Positions 24,284-33,891 are shown, counted from the first letter of the stretch. The stretch is DNA of 64,000 nt from Jejuia sp. UBA6058 (GCA_002428965.1 DIYI01000017.1:62001-126000); one strand, 5' to 3'. Notes: generated from the sequence alone by a model not told the origin. Program-made: numbers and translations.

Positions 24284-25296
24284 GCTGTACTTGCTTTTGC
24301 CTCAACTTCGTTTAATTGATCCTCACCATATTCTGTTTTAACTTCTTCAGAAGGAATACCAACTTCATTTAAATATTTAGAAAAAGTAGCTTGAGAACCG
24401 TGGGTTACATATACTTTTTCTGCTTCAGTAGCTTTTACGGCACTTAGCAGTCCATCCCAATCGGCATGATCGCTTACGGGGAAACCAGCATCAACAGAAC
24501 GCCAGCGTCTATTACCTCGTATCTGCATCCAGCCAGAACAAACTGCGGTAGCTGCATTTGGAATTCGTTTTAACAACCGAGATCCCAATAACGAAGGCGG
24601 TAGAATTACTATTTTATTTTGAATGTCTTTTTTATTAAAATTTGAAGTGATTAATCTCGTTTCGGGCAATTTAATATCTGTGGATACAATGGCTTCGTTT
24701 AATTTATGAATGGCATTATGAACGTATATGTCGTCCATACCTTCAAGCATTTTCATAATGCGTTGTGCCTTTCCTAAGGAATACCCAAAAAATACACTTG
24801 TACGATTGTTGGATTGATTGGTTGTAATCCAATTTTGCATTTGTTGCTTTAAAATTGCATCTGGCAGCCATTTGTAAATTGGCAAGCCAAAGGTGCTTTC
24901 AGTAATAAATTCATGGCATTTTACTGGTTCATAGGGCACTGTGAGTCCATCATCAGTTGTTTTATAATCACCAGTAAAGACAACAATAAAGCCTTTGTAT
25001 TCTAATCTAATTTGTGCTGAACCAATGATATGACCAGCTGGATGAAAACTAACTATTACGCCATTAATGGTAATAGGTTCATTATAGCCTAAGCTTTGAA
25101 TGCTAATATCTGAATTAATGCGGTGCTGCAAAATGGGCTTAGAGTGATAGTGGCATAAATAATGCTTCATGCCCCATCTCGCATGGTCTGCATGACCATG
25201 AGAAATAACCGCGTAGTCTACGGGATACCACGGATCTAAATAGAATTTTCCTGGGACACAATACAGTCCCTTTTTCGTAAAACGGATTAATTTCAC
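24280..25296 (-). CDS. ligase-associated MBL-fold DNA exonuclease
   Basis: A 338-residue metallo-beta-lactamase/beta-CASP-like nuclease. The metal motif H33-G-H-A-D-H38 is intact, with further ligands in AGHIIGSAQI, FTGDYKTTDD and VSDHADWDGLL / VTHGSQAT. It matches the ligase-associated DNA damage response exonuclease, related to SNM1-type nucleases. First gene of the repair operon, overlapping the ligase gene by 4 bp. In the known four-gene set it prepares DNA ends for the partner ligase. Confidence 0.94.
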   Translation of the reverse strand: MKLIRFTKKGLYCVPGKFYLDPWYPVDYAVISHGHADHARWGMKHYLCHYHSKPILQHRINSDISIQSLGYNEPITINGVIVSFHPAGHIIGSAQIRLEYKGFIVVFTGDYKTTDDGLTVPYEPVKCHEFITESTFGLPIYKWLPDAILKQQMQNWITTNQSNNRTSVFFGYSLGKAQRIMKMLEGMDDIYVHNAIHKLNEAIVSTDIKLPETRLITSNFNKKDIQNKIVILPPSLLGSRLLKRIPNAATAVCSGWMQIRGNRRWRSVDAGFPVSDHADWDGLLSAVKATEAEKVYVTHGSQATFSKYLNEVGIPSEEVKTEYGEDQLNEVEAKASTA

Positions 25297-25372
25297 AAAA
25301 ACTGCAATTTTTACTAAAAATACGAATTACTTCGTGTTAAGAGGAATAGATGTTTTAAAAAAGCAGCAATAA

Positions 25373-25397
25373 AAAAAGAGGCATTACGCCTCTTTTT
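25373..25397 (-). terminator. terminator of the hsp20 gene
   Basis: AAAAAGAGGC-ATTAC-GCCTCTTTTT is a perfect 10-bp stem with 5-nt loop, directly after the stop of hsp20 read leftward, with a T-run following on the minus strand. Confidence 0.85.
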
Positions 25398-25419
25398 CGT
25401 TTTTATGAAAAATTTATTT

Positions 25420-25878
25420 TTAAGAAATCTCAATCACACGAGATGGTTTTGGTTTTGCCTCTTCACGCTTTGGCAAAGTAATGCTAAGAATACCATCTTC
25501 GTAATTTGCCTTTATTTTACTATCATCGATAGTGTCGGGTAAGGTAAAAGTTCTTTTAAAAGAAGTATACCCAAACTCTCTACGTGTATAATTCTCATTC
25601 TTCTCTCCAGTTTTAACTTCTGCAGAAATAGTCAATACTTCGTTATCCAAATCTATATTAAAATCAGATTTTTTTAATCCTGGAATAGCTAAATCAACAA
25701 AGTAATTGTCTTCTGTTTCACTAATATTTACTTTAGGTAAGGTTCCTGAGGTATTAGCAAACGTTGATGGTAATGCTTCCGAACCAAAAAAATCATCAAT
25801 CCAATTAGACCAATTTCTATGTGCTAAACTAGCATCTCTATGTCTTCCGTTTCTTTTAATATTCATTAATGCGCTCAT
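25420..25878 (-). CDS. Hsp20 small heat-shock protein
   Basis: A 152-residue small heat-shock protein with an alpha-crystallin domain (about 48-142, PKVNISETEDNYFVDLAIPGLKKSDFNIDLDNEVLTIS... YTSFKRTFTLPDTIDDSKIKANYEDGILSITLPK) and a C-terminal I-x-I-type tail (RVIEIS). It is an ATP-independent holdase that forms oligomers and binds unfolded proteins in the cytosol. Single-gene unit with its own terminator. The upstream region carries several TGTCA/TGACA inverted elements (25992-26061) that may control it. Confidence 0.95.
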   Translation of the reverse strand: MSALMNIKRNGRHRDASLAHRNWSNWIDDFFGSEALPSTFANTSGTLPKVNISETEDNYFVDLAIPGLKKSDFNIDLDNEVLTISAEVKTGEKNENYTRREFGYTSFKRTFTLPDTIDDSKIKANYEDGILSITLPKREEAKPKPSRVIEIS

Positions 25879-25991
25879 AATACTATTATTTTTAAGTTAT
25901 AAATTATTTTTGATTAACTATGAAACTTTTGCTTCTCTTTGGTAATTAGCAAATCAAATACCAAAACAAAAAACAAGTTATAATTGCATTT

Positions 25992-26061
25992 TTTGACATA
26001 TCCATGAATATAATAACGACATAATGTCATTACAAAACAATTAAATTGTGTCAAATTGACA
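25992..26061. promoter_or_regulatory. cluster of TGTCA/TGACA palindromes upstream of hsp20
   Basis: Three related elements: TTGACAT (25993-25999), GACAT-A-ATGTC (26018-26028) and TGTCAA-A-TTGACA (26049-26061), the last a perfect 6-1-6 palindrome touching the stop codon of the next gene. They lie 115-183 bp upstream of the hsp20 start in a gene-free stretch. They could be operators, part of the hsp20 promoter or a repeat; I cannot decide. Confidence 0.4.
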
Positions 26062-26607
26062 TTAATTTTCTAGGATAGATGCTTTTCCTTGATAGCTTAT
26101 AAAAAATCGTGAAGTGCCGTTTAGTGTAATTCGGCTTGTTAAATTTGGATGAAGAGTAATCGTAACATTAAAGGGTTCTGTGTTGCTTTTGGCGTTAAAT
26201 GAGATTATTTTACTTCCGTTTTTATGTTCTTTAATAGAATAATCTTCCATTAGACCATTAAATTGAATAGCACTATCATCACCTCCAAAACCAACTTGCA
26301 TTTGTCGCTCACCAAAAAATGGCAAATAAGACATAACACTATCTTGCTTTATTTTTAGAAAGTTATAATTACCAATTAAGCTTACAACTCCAGCATTACT
26401 TCCTGGAGGCAATAATTGAGCATTAAACAATTGAGAGGTAGCGAAGGTAAGTTGGGGATGCGCGGTGCTAGATTCAATTTCAAAAGCTTTCATATCAATA
26501 AGTTTGTTAAAAACAGCTAACTCTTCTGCGGATACTTTAGCTTTAGATGATCCACATCCATAAAGATTTAAAAATACAAGTACTAAAAGGAAATAACCAT
26601 TTTTCAT
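26062..26607 (-). CDS. DUF4251 lipoprotein
   Basis: A 181-residue lipoprotein: lipobox NLYGC (Cys18) followed by GSSKAKVS, then a DUF4251 domain (about 35-178) with the typical order NAQLLPPGSNAGVVSLIGNYNFLKIKQDSVMSYLPFFGERQMQ and SFNAKSNTEPFNVTITLHPNLTSRITLNGTSR. The family is restricted to Bacteroidota, sits in the cell envelope and has no known function. It stands between hsp20 and a glycosyltransferase gene on the same strand, with gaps that suggest its own transcript. Confidence 0.88.
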   Translation of the reverse strand: MKNGYFLLVLVFLNLYGCGSSKAKVSAEELAVFNKLIDMKAFEIESSTAHPQLTFATSQLFNAQLLPPGSNAGVVSLIGNYNFLKIKQDSVMSYLPFFGERQMQVGFGGDDSAIQFNGLMEDYSIKEHKNGSKIISFNAKSNTEPFNVTITLHPNLTSRITLNGTSRFFISYQGKASILEN

Positions 26608-26689
26608 AACTTACTTATTGTCTCGATAAAGTAAGAAATAAGTCAATTACTGTATAATAAAATTTAGTTAAAATGCTCTGATTATTTAT

Positions 26690-27739
26690 CTAATGTAACA
26701 TGTTTTTTACCGCTTCTATGCAATCTTCTTGAGATTTTACCTCGGTATGTAATGCTATACTACCATTTCCATAGGGCTCATAAATCGCTTTATTTCCTCG
26801 AGAAAATAAGCCTATGATGGGCGTAAGAGATGCACTTGCTAAATGCATTACTCCATTATCTGCAGCTATAAAAACTGTGGTATTTGTAATAATACTGGCC
26901 ATTTCTCTAATATCGGTGCTGTAAATATGAGGTGCTTGAAAGTTTATTTTTGAAATATTTTCGACAGGAAGCATTTCAATAATATTATAATTGGATGCAA
27001 AATTAGTCTTTAGTTTATCATAAAATGATTCCCACCACTCTTCGGAGTAACATTTACTTCCTGTAGCATTGGTGTAAACACAAATAGTCGGTAAACTATT
27101 TTTAACCAGATTATCCAGAGTACTCTTTCCATTAGAAATCTCTTCTTGGGTTAATTTTATGTTTAAAAGAGGTGCATCTTCTTTATTTAAAGTATGCCCT
27201 AATTTTGACAAATAGAATCGTAAATTATAGACAGGATATTTAGCAATATGTTGATAATCGAGGTATAATTGCTTTGTCTCAGGATAGCCATCACCAAAAA
27301 TTTTTAAAGGCGCTTTAGCTAAATTTGTTAACATTCTTCCAGAAGATGAATTAGCATCTCCATTAATTACTAGGTCGTAATGTTTGCGCTTGATAGAAAT
27401 CCAACACATTACATATTTTAAGAGATTGCTAAATGGTTTTCTGGGTAATTTATAGATTTTATCTATTGATGCGTAATTTTGGAATATTGGAAATGCAACA
27501 CCGCCTTTTGCAAAAATGTCAATTTTACAATCAGGAAATAATTTTTCTATCTCTTGAACCAGTGGTGTTGTGAGCAACTGATTGCCTAAGCGATGATTCG
27601 GTCTAACAATTAGCACCTTTTTTATTTGTATTTGTTTACCAACTTCTAAAGAAGGCTCTAAATGAGCACTTCCCAATCTTTTGGTTAAAGCCGACATAAT
27701 TTGTCGACGATGATGATTTATCCAAATTTTAAAGGACAT
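26690..27739 (-). CDS. glycosyltransferase family 9 (heptosyltransferase-like)
   Basis: A 349-residue GT-B protein of family 9. N-terminal KKVLIVRPNHRLGNQLLTTPLVQEIEKLFPDCKIDIFAKGG and the C-terminal nucleotide-sugar site (CVYTNATGSKCYSEEWW..., then FIAADNGVMHLASASLTPIIGLF) match ADP-heptose:LPS heptosyltransferases. It probably adds a sugar to the LPS core at the cytosolic face of the inner membrane; donor and acceptor cannot be read. The first 35 residues are a basic N-terminal extension. Single gene, 48 bp from the helicase gene upstream. Confidence 0.88.
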   Translation of the reverse strand: MSFKIWINHHRRQIMSALTKRLGSAHLEPSLEVGKQIQIKKVLIVRPNHRLGNQLLTTPLVQEIEKLFPDCKIDIFAKGGVAFPIFQNYASIDKIYKLPRKPFSNLLKYVMCWISIKRKHYDLVINGDANSSSGRMLTNLAKAPLKIFGDGYPETKQLYLDYQHIAKYPVYNLRFYLSKLGHTLNKEDAPLLNIKLTQEEISNGKSTLDNLVKNSLPTICVYTNATGSKCYSEEWWESFYDKLKTNFASNYNIIEMLPVENISKINFQAPHIYSTDIREMASIITNTTVFIAADNGVMHLASASLTPIIGLFSRGNKAIYEPYGNGSIALHTEVKSQEDCIEAVKNMLH

Positions 27740-27787
27740 TAATACAGAATAGAATTTACACTAATTATATCAATAGCTGAAAATATA

Positions 27788-29341
27788 TTACTCTTCTGGC
27801 GCATAACCGTGAATTTCTTCAAATACCTCATCAAAATTACTTCTTAAATAAGAATTCAACTTTTTGCGATATTCTCCACGCAGCCATTCTACAAAATTAT
27901 GAGTGCTTTTACTAATGCATTTGGTGTAACGTTTTATTCTAAAATCAATATCATCTCCAAGTTGTTTTGCTAAAGCAATAGCGTCATAAACATCTTCACT
28001 ATTTTCAATACAAATTTTAGCATGCTGCGCTATAGAACGTTCTAAAACAACTTTAGTAGACTCTCCAGCCCTTACCGCATCTACATATGTTTTTTGAATA
28101 TCAAAAGACACCTCTTTAGAATTTTTAAATTCCTCTCTGAGTGCATCTGGCATTTCATATCTAAAATTACTTTCTAATTCTTCATCACTCAATAAAGAAT
28201 CTAAATAGTAATTTGGCGATTTAAATATGCGTTGCCAATCTAAATTGTCGCCCCATGGCCCAAATCTGTGGAAATTATTACCTAAATCAATAACGGCAAA
28301 CTTGCTTTTATTATCTAATACACGTGAGCCTCTACCAATCATTTGATAATATAAGGTTAAGGATTTTGTGGCGCGATTTAAAATAATACTTTCAACCGTA
28401 GGTTCGTCAAATCCAGTTGTTAAAATACTCACAGATGTAAGGATAGCATCTGGTGTTTCCTTGAACCATTTTAATATCATTGCACGCTCCTTTTTAGAGT
28501 TTGTATTGTCTAAATGGGCAATTGGATAACCCGCCCTTCTAAACGTATCGTAAACATGTAAAGATGTATTTATACCGTTATTAAAAATAAGTGTTTTTTT
28601 ACCTTTTGAACGTTCCTCGTAAGCTCTTAAAAGCTTAGTTAACATGTTATCATCCGTATATAAATCTTCTGATGATTTCACAGTATAATCACCATTTGCA
28701 CCAACAACTAAGCTAGTTAAGCCAACATTATAACTAAACATTTCAGCCCTTGCCAAAAACCCATGCTCAATAAGCGATTCTATAGACTCTCCTACAATAA
28801 GCTCATCATAATTATCGGTCATTGGTAATTCCATACTAGAGCTTAAAGGTGTAGCCGTAACTCCAAGTATAAAAGACTGACTAAAGAATTTAAATAATTT
28901 AGTAAAGGAATTATAATGTGCTTCATCTATAATTACCAAACCTATATCTGAAATATCAAGCTTATCATCATTTAAACGATTGTTTAAAGTCTCAACCATC
29001 GCAACAAAGCAACTATATTCTTTTTGATCGCTTAAATCCGCCTTACTATCTACTACTTTATTAATAACGCCAAACTCTGTAAGCATATTAGATGTTTGCT
29101 TACATAATTCTATGCGGTGTGTCATTACTAAAACCTTTTTCTTTTTAGTAGTAAGATATTGTCTTACTATTTCAGAAAAGATTACCGTTTTGCCACCACC
29201 TGTTGGTAATTGATATAAAAGATGATAGTCTGATGGGGATTCTTCAAAAGCTGTAAAAATTTTATTTATAGCGCCTTTTTGATAACTATAAAGATCTTTC
29301 CCTGTTTTTCTTTCTTGTAATTCTGTAGATGAAATCGACAT
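27788..29341 (-). CDS. DEAD/DEAH helicase, SSL2/COG1061 type
   Basis: A superfamily-2 helicase: Q-like YSYQKGAI, motif I LPTGGGKTVIF, motif Ia MTHRIELCKQ, motif II IDEAH, motif III GVTATPL, motif IV/V (LIFNNGINTS, TSVSILTTGFDEP) and motif VI QMIGRGSR, with a charged C-terminal region of about 170 residues. I take ATG 29341 (517 residues); the frame extends to another ATG at 29416, but the extra 25 residues are unlike the family and overlap a TATTTTTG -7-like box (29369-29362 on the minus strand). An ATP-driven DNA or RNA helicase of unknown partner; no nuclease or restriction subunit is adjacent. Confidence 0.88.
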   Translation of the reverse strand: MSISSTELQERKTGKDLYSYQKGAINKIFTAFEESPSDYHLLYQLPTGGGKTVIFSEIVRQYLTTKKKKVLVMTHRIELCKQTSNMLTEFGVINKVVDSKADLSDQKEYSCFVAMVETLNNRLNDDKLDISDIGLVIIDEAHYNSFTKLFKFFSQSFILGVTATPLSSSMELPMTDNYDELIVGESIESLIEHGFLARAEMFSYNVGLTSLVVGANGDYTVKSSEDLYTDDNMLTKLLRAYEERSKGKKTLIFNNGINTSLHVYDTFRRAGYPIAHLDNTNSKKERAMILKWFKETPDAILTSVSILTTGFDEPTVESIILNRATKSLTLYYQMIGRGSRVLDNKSKFAVIDLGNNFHRFGPWGDNLDWQRIFKSPNYYLDSLLSDEELESNFRYEMPDALREEFKNSKEVSFDIQKTYVDAVRAGESTKVVLERSIAQHAKICIENSEDVYDAIALAKQLGDDIDFRIKRYTKCISKSTHNFVEWLRGEYRKKLNSYLRSNFDEVFEEIHGYAPEE

Positions 29342-29549
29342 GCTTGAAGTTTGGTAAGTTGCAAAAATAACACCTTTACCTCGTTTTTTAAAAGGGTTTC
29401 GCTTAAAGTTATACATTGTAATTGTTAAAAAATAGCACCTTCAAATGTTAAAAAAAACACAATACTCAAATTCTGTGTAACAAAAGTATCCACCTCTAGT
29501 CATACCTTGTAATGCATTAGCAGTATTAATTAAAAATTCACTTCTAAAA

Positions 29550-31856
29550 ATGAAAAATTCTATTTTAAAACTAAGTGGCGCTTTATTTTTATTTTTCAGT
29601 ATGGTTTCACAATTGAAAGCTCAAAGTATTGAAGGTTCCTGGAAAGGAACCTTATCTGTTCAAGGCATGGAAATGCCTTTAATTTTTAATATTAAAAGTG
29701 AAGATGGAGTCCTGTCTTCAACAATGGACAGTCCATCTCAAGGAGCAACAGGCATTCCAATGGACCTCACAAAATTCGTAGACAATACGCTTACAATTAA
29801 ATTTAATCAAGCAGGGATTAAGTATGAAGCATTACTTAGCGGTGATAATCTTGAAGGCACGTTTTACCAAGGCGGCATGGAAATGCCATTAAATCTTGTA
29901 AAAACGGTAAAAACACTTCCTGGAAATACAGATTTGCCAACATCAGATGTTGATTTAACCAAATTAGCAAATTGGAATCCAACCAATTACAAGTATTCAG
30001 TTAAAGACTATTTTGCAAGACCAAAAGCAAGAACTTTTAGATTTTCTCCAGATGGCACGTTTTTATCTTACCGAGAGAAAGATGAAAACACAAAGAATCA
30101 TGTATATGTAAAAAACACTATAACAGATGAAATAACAAGAGTTATTGAGGAAAAAGAAGAACTAATTAGAGGATATGGTTGGGCAAACGACAGTCGTCTA
30201 ATTTACATTATGGATAAAGGTGGAAATGAAGATTACCACCTTTTTGCGGTTAATATTGATGGATCAAATCAAAAGGAGCTAACACCTTTTGAAGGTGTAA
30301 AAGTGAATATACTTGCCGGCTTAAAAGAAGATAAAACTCATATGATTATTTCAATGAATAAAAATAATCCTCAAATCTTTGAGCCCTACAAAATCAATAT
30401 TGTTACTGGCGAACTTAAACAACTTTACAAGAATGAAGACGCAACAAACCCAATCAACAGTTATGATTTTGATAAAGATGGAAACCTGAAAGGTTTTGCA
30501 AAGTTGAGAGATGGCGTAAATATAGATTACTATTATACAGTTGATGGTGTTAACTACCAACTGTTTAAAGAGCTAAGTTGGAAAGATACTTTTAGCATTT
30601 CATATTTTAATTACGCTACAGATTATCCTCATGACGCATATGTCATTTCTAACTTAAATAGTGATAAAACAGAAATATATCTTTATGATTTAAAGGAGGA
30701 TAAAATTATTGAAAAGCTATTTGCTAATGACAAATATGACGTTTCTGGCTTAAGTATATCCAGAAAAAGAGGTTATGAATTAGATTATTTCTCATACGAA
30801 GGCGAAAAGCAAGTTACCGTTCCTATAAGTAAATATTATAAAAAACTGCATGAAAAAATTACTAATAAGTTTCCTGGATACAACTACTCCATCGCAGACG
30901 CTACCGATGACGAAAGCAAAGCCTTAATTTTTATCCAAAGTGATAAGTTATACGGAACTTACTATATGTATAATGCCGAAACCAAAGACTTTAAACTACT
31001 TTACAATTTGATGCCTAATTTGATTGAGAAAGATATGGCCGAAATGCGCCCAATTACTTTTAAAAGTAGAGATGGTAAAACCATTCATGGTTATATAACA
31101 TTGCCAGAAGCGGCTTTACAAGGAGAAAAAGTGCCAGTAATTGTAAATGTTCATGGCGGGCCTCAAGGTGTAAGAGATTCTTGGGGGTTCAACCCTGAAG
31201 CACAGTTATTTGCAAGTCGCGGTTATGCTACGTTGCAGGTTAACTTTAGAATATCTGGAGGTTATGGTAGAGAATTCTTAGAATCAGGATTTAAACAAAT
31301 AGGAAGAAAAGCTATGGATGATGTGGAAGACGGGCTTAAATATGCAATAGACCAAGGTTGGGTTGATGGAGAGAATGCTGCAATATATGGAGGTAGTCAT
31401 GGCGGCTATGCCGTTTTAAGAGGTTTAACAAAAACTCCTGATTTATATGCTTGTGGTGTAGATTATGTAGGTGTAGCTAACTTATTTACATTTATGGATA
31501 GCATGCCAGAGTATTGGAAACCGTACTTGAAAATTATTAAGGAAATTTGGTACGATCAAGATGTTCCAGAAGAAAAAGCCATTATGGAAGAGGTATCTCC
31601 AGTTAATCATATCGATAAAATTAAAAAGCCTCTTTTTGTTGTTCAAGGCGCCAATGATCCCCGAGTTAATATTAATGAATCTGATCAAATAGTTTCAGCT
31701 TTGAGAGCAAAAGGTGTAGATGTACCATACATGGTGAAATATGATGAAGGCCACGGTTTTGCTAAGGAAGAGAACAGTATAGCTCTTTATGAAGCTATGC
31801 TAGGTTTTTTCGCAAAACATTTAAAACAAGAAATCAAACAGCCTATTAAAGGGTAA
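29550..31856 (+). CDS. S9 prolyl-oligopeptidase family peptidase with N-terminal beta domain
   Basis: A 768-residue exported protein: signal (1-24, ending LKAQ), a small beta domain (about 25-120, IEGSWKGTLSVQGMEMPLIFNI... GTFYQGGMEMPLNL) of the kind often fused to flavobacterial alpha/beta hydrolases, a beta-propeller (about 150-500) and an alpha/beta-hydrolase peptidase domain (about 520-768). The triad is S616 (YGGSHGGY), D703 (GANDPRVN) and H735 (EGHGF). It should cut short peptides, perhaps after Pro or Ala, in the periplasm. Single gene followed by a strong terminator. Confidence 0.92.
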   Translation: MKNSILKLSGALFLFFSMVSQLKAQSIEGSWKGTLSVQGMEMPLIFNIKSEDGVLSSTMDSPSQGATGIPMDLTKFVDNTLTIKFNQAGIKYEALLSGDNLEGTFYQGGMEMPLNLVKTVKTLPGNTDLPTSDVDLTKLANWNPTNYKYSVKDYFARPKARTFRFSPDGTFLSYREKDENTKNHVYVKNTITDEITRVIEEKEELIRGYGWANDSRLIYIMDKGGNEDYHLFAVNIDGSNQKELTPFEGVKVNILAGLKEDKTHMIISMNKNNPQIFEPYKINIVTGELKQLYKNEDATNPINSYDFDKDGNLKGFAKLRDGVNIDYYYTVDGVNYQLFKELSWKDTFSISYFNYATDYPHDAYVISNLNSDKTEIYLYDLKEDKIIEKLFANDKYDVSGLSISRKRGYELDYFSYEGEKQVTVPISKYYKKLHEKITNKFPGYNYSIADATDDESKALIFIQSDKLYGTYYMYNAETKDFKLLYNLMPNLIEKDMAEMRPITFKSRDGKTIHGYITLPEAALQGEKVPVIVNVHGGPQGVRDSWGFNPEAQLFASRGYATLQVNFRISGGYGREFLESGFKQIGRKAMDDVEDGLKYAIDQGWVDGENAAIYGGSHGGYAVLRGLTKTPDLYACGVDYVGVANLFTFMDSMPEYWKPYLKIIKEIWYDQDVPEEKAIMEEVSPVNHIDKIKKPLFVVQGANDPRVNINESDQIVSALRAKGVDVPYMVKYDEGHGFAKEENSIALYEAMLGFFAKHLKQEIKQPIKG

Positions 31857-31875
31857 TTGTAAACGTTAAAAAAAT

Positions 31876-31907
31876 AAGCCATTTGTTAATTCAAATGGCT
31901 TTTTTTA
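31876..31907 (+). terminator. terminator of the S9 peptidase gene
   Basis: AAGCCATTTG (31876-31885), loop TTAATT, CAAATGGCTT (31892-31901) then a T-run: a perfect 10-bp stem 20 bp after the stop codon. Confidence 0.92.
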
Positions 31908-31922
31908 TGCGTAATAATGCAC

Positions 31923-31930
31923 TACATTTG
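31923..31930 (+). promoter_or_regulatory. -7 box TACATTTG of the aldo/keto reductase gene
   Basis: TACATTTG matches TAnnTTTG and ends 22 bp before the ATG at 31953, just after the terminator of the preceding gene. No clear -33 partner is visible. Confidence 0.5.
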
Positions 31931-31952
31931 AGAACTACAAAATCTAATTTTT

Positions 31953-32966
31953 ATGCAAATTAATGACAAATCTGGAGCAACGGAGTTTTTAGCCTCTTCA
32001 GCCCGTTATGATTCAATGACCTATAAAAGAACAGGAAATAGTGGTGTTCTTTTGCCGGCTATTTCTTTAGGTTTATGGCACAACTTCGGGTTTGTAGATA
32101 GCATTCAAAACGCACGAGAAGTGTTGCGATGTGCATTTGATTTAGGAATTACACATTTTGATTTAGCCAATAATTATGGACCACCATATGGTTCTGCAGA
32201 AGAAAATTTTGGCACTATCCTAAAAAGAGATTTTAAATCTTATAGAGATGAACTATTTATAGCCACAAAGGCTGGGTATGATATGTGGCCTGGTCCATAT
32301 GGTAACTTAGGATCTAGAAAATACTTAATTGCAAGTTTAGATCAGAGTTTAAAACGTATGGGGTTAGATTATATTGATGTATTTTATCATCATAGACCAG
32401 ACCCCGAAACACCTTTAGAAGAAACTATGGGTGCTTTAGCTGATATTGTTAGGCAAGGAAAAGCGCTTTACGTTGCTATTTCAAACTACAAACCAAAAGA
32501 AACCCAAAAAGCAGCAGAATTGCTAAAAGCATCTAATACACCTTTTATTCTGCATCAGGCAAGATATTCTATGTTTGATCGATGGATAGAGGAGGAACTT
32601 TTAGAAACTTTAGAAAATAATGGTGTGGGGTGTATTACCTTTTCACCGTTAGCGCAAGGAATGTTGACTGATAAGTATTTGAATGGCATACCCGAAGGTT
32701 CTCGAGCAGCTAAGAACATGACGTATTTAACAAGTGAAACGGTTCAAAGTAATTTGAAAAAAATTCAAGGATTAAATACTATAGCTCAAAATCGAGGTCA
32801 AAAATTATCGCAAATGGCAATTGCTTGGATATTACGCCATAAACAAGTGGCTTCTGTTTTAATTGGAGCAAGTTCAGCAAATCAATTAAAAGAAAATGTA
32901 AAAGCTTTGGATAATTTAGGTTTTACAGATGAAGAATTGCAGTTGATAGATGGTATAGTGGGTTAA
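31953..32966 (+). CDS. aldo/keto reductase, YghZ/MgrA type
   Basis: A 337-residue (alpha/beta)8 barrel of the AKR family closest to L-glyceraldehyde 3-phosphate reductase YghZ. Markers: ISLGLWHNFG, GITHFDLANNYGPPYGSAEENFG (with catalytic D and Y), the lysine in FIATKAGYDMWPGPYG, and YHHRPDPETPLEET with the catalytic His; the NADPH site is in the C-terminal SVLIGASSANQLKENV. It should reduce small aldehydes, methylglyoxal-like compounds included, in the cytosol. Single gene with its own promoter; ends next to a convergent gene with no gap. Confidence 0.92.
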   Translation: MQINDKSGATEFLASSARYDSMTYKRTGNSGVLLPAISLGLWHNFGFVDSIQNAREVLRCAFDLGITHFDLANNYGPPYGSAEENFGTILKRDFKSYRDELFIATKAGYDMWPGPYGNLGSRKYLIASLDQSLKRMGLDYIDVFYHHRPDPETPLEETMGALADIVRQGKALYVAISNYKPKETQKAAELLKASNTPFILHQARYSMFDRWIEEELLETLENNGVGCITFSPLAQGMLTDKYLNGIPEGSRAAKNMTYLTSETVQSNLKKIQGLNTIAQNRGQKLSQMAIAWILRHKQVASVLIGASSANQLKENVKALDNLGFTDEELQLIDGIVG

Positions 32967-33641
32967 TTATTCTTTGACAATATAAAGAATAGTCTTAACT
33001 CCTTCAGCTAAAGACCATACCCTATTTGTAATGGTGTAGTTCCATTGATCCACAATTTTGTATTGAGCTGTATTGGGAATATGAGCACCTTCATTAATGG
33101 CTAATACCTCAATTTTATTGATTCCTTCTTTCAGGGGGTATCTAAAACCAATAAAATTTTGATTTAGATAAATGTTAGGTTTAATAATTTCGTCATCAAT
33201 AATTAGATGAATTATATCTCCATCCACCAAACCATGATCTCTATAGTATATGTCTATATACTTAGATTTAGTTCTATAATCACCCCAAAACGCATCTTCT
33301 TTCAGACCCGAATACAGTCCATGACCTTCAGGTAACACCTTCTCTTCTATTTTATTTAATCTCTTGCTGTAAAGATCCCCAGGATTAGCAAATTCTTCCT
33401 GCGGAAACATACTAAATTCTTTTTTGGGCAGATTAAGTTTGCCAACAACATTTGGCGACTTTGAAGCATCCAGCTGACTATTAGGAATTACTTTTTTGGG
33501 AATTACCTTTTGGCTATCAGCCGAATCCTTTGGAGATTCAACAGCAGGTATAATAGCTCCAGACTGTTTTTTGGAGTCTATTTGTGCATTACAGACATAT
33601 GTAAATAAAAACACTAAAATAAAGACAAACCTAAATTTCAT
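32967..33641 (-). CDS. secreted protein of unknown function
   Basis: A 224-residue protein with a clear signal peptide (1-19, VFLFTYVCNAQ), a Pro/Lys/Ser-rich linker (about 25-75) and a C-terminal domain (about 120-224: YIDIYYRDHGLVDGDIIHLIIDDEIIKPNIYLNQNFIGFRYPLKEGINKIEVLAINEG) that looks like an immunoglobulin-like beta fold. Short helical or charged DSADSQKV-type stretches resemble envelope spacers. I do not recognise the family name. It is convergent with the aldo/keto reductase and divergent from the small-peptide locus (250 bp away). Confidence 0.75.
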   Translation of the reverse strand: MKFRFVFILVFLFTYVCNAQIDSKKQSGAIIPAVESPKDSADSQKVIPKKVIPNSQLDASKSPNVVGKLNLPKKEFSMFPQEEFANPGDLYSKRLNKIEEKVLPEGHGLYSGLKEDAFWGDYRTKSKYIDIYYRDHGLVDGDIIHLIIDDEIIKPNIYLNQNFIGFRYPLKEGINKIEVLAINEGAHIPNTAQYKIVDQWNYTITNRVWSLAEGVKTILYIVKE

Positions 33642-33891
33642 ATATCATTTTACCTAAACAAGGAACTCCAAAGATATTTCATTATGCTAATATGGAGTCA
33701 ATAACTTTTATATTTTAAAACTATTTAACAATAACTATACCCAAATAGTAACTAAAAGCTCTTTATTCTGAACTTTCAAATATAAAAACTGTTAAATTTT
33801 GTTAAATTACTACTTTGTATTGCATAGTACTGTAACAAAATTAATTTTATATCGTCTATCTAGTATAAATCAATTAAAAAACGAAAAAATC
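33642..33891. other. intergenic region upstream of the small-peptide locus
   Basis: AT-rich, without an ORF. It must hold the promoter for the peptide series: TTTTG at 33797-33801 and TACTTTG at 33811-33817 are near-matches to Bacteroidota promoter boxes, but the spacing is wrong for a pair, so I do not assign them. About 75 nt of probable leader RNA precede the first peptide. Confidence 0.4.
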
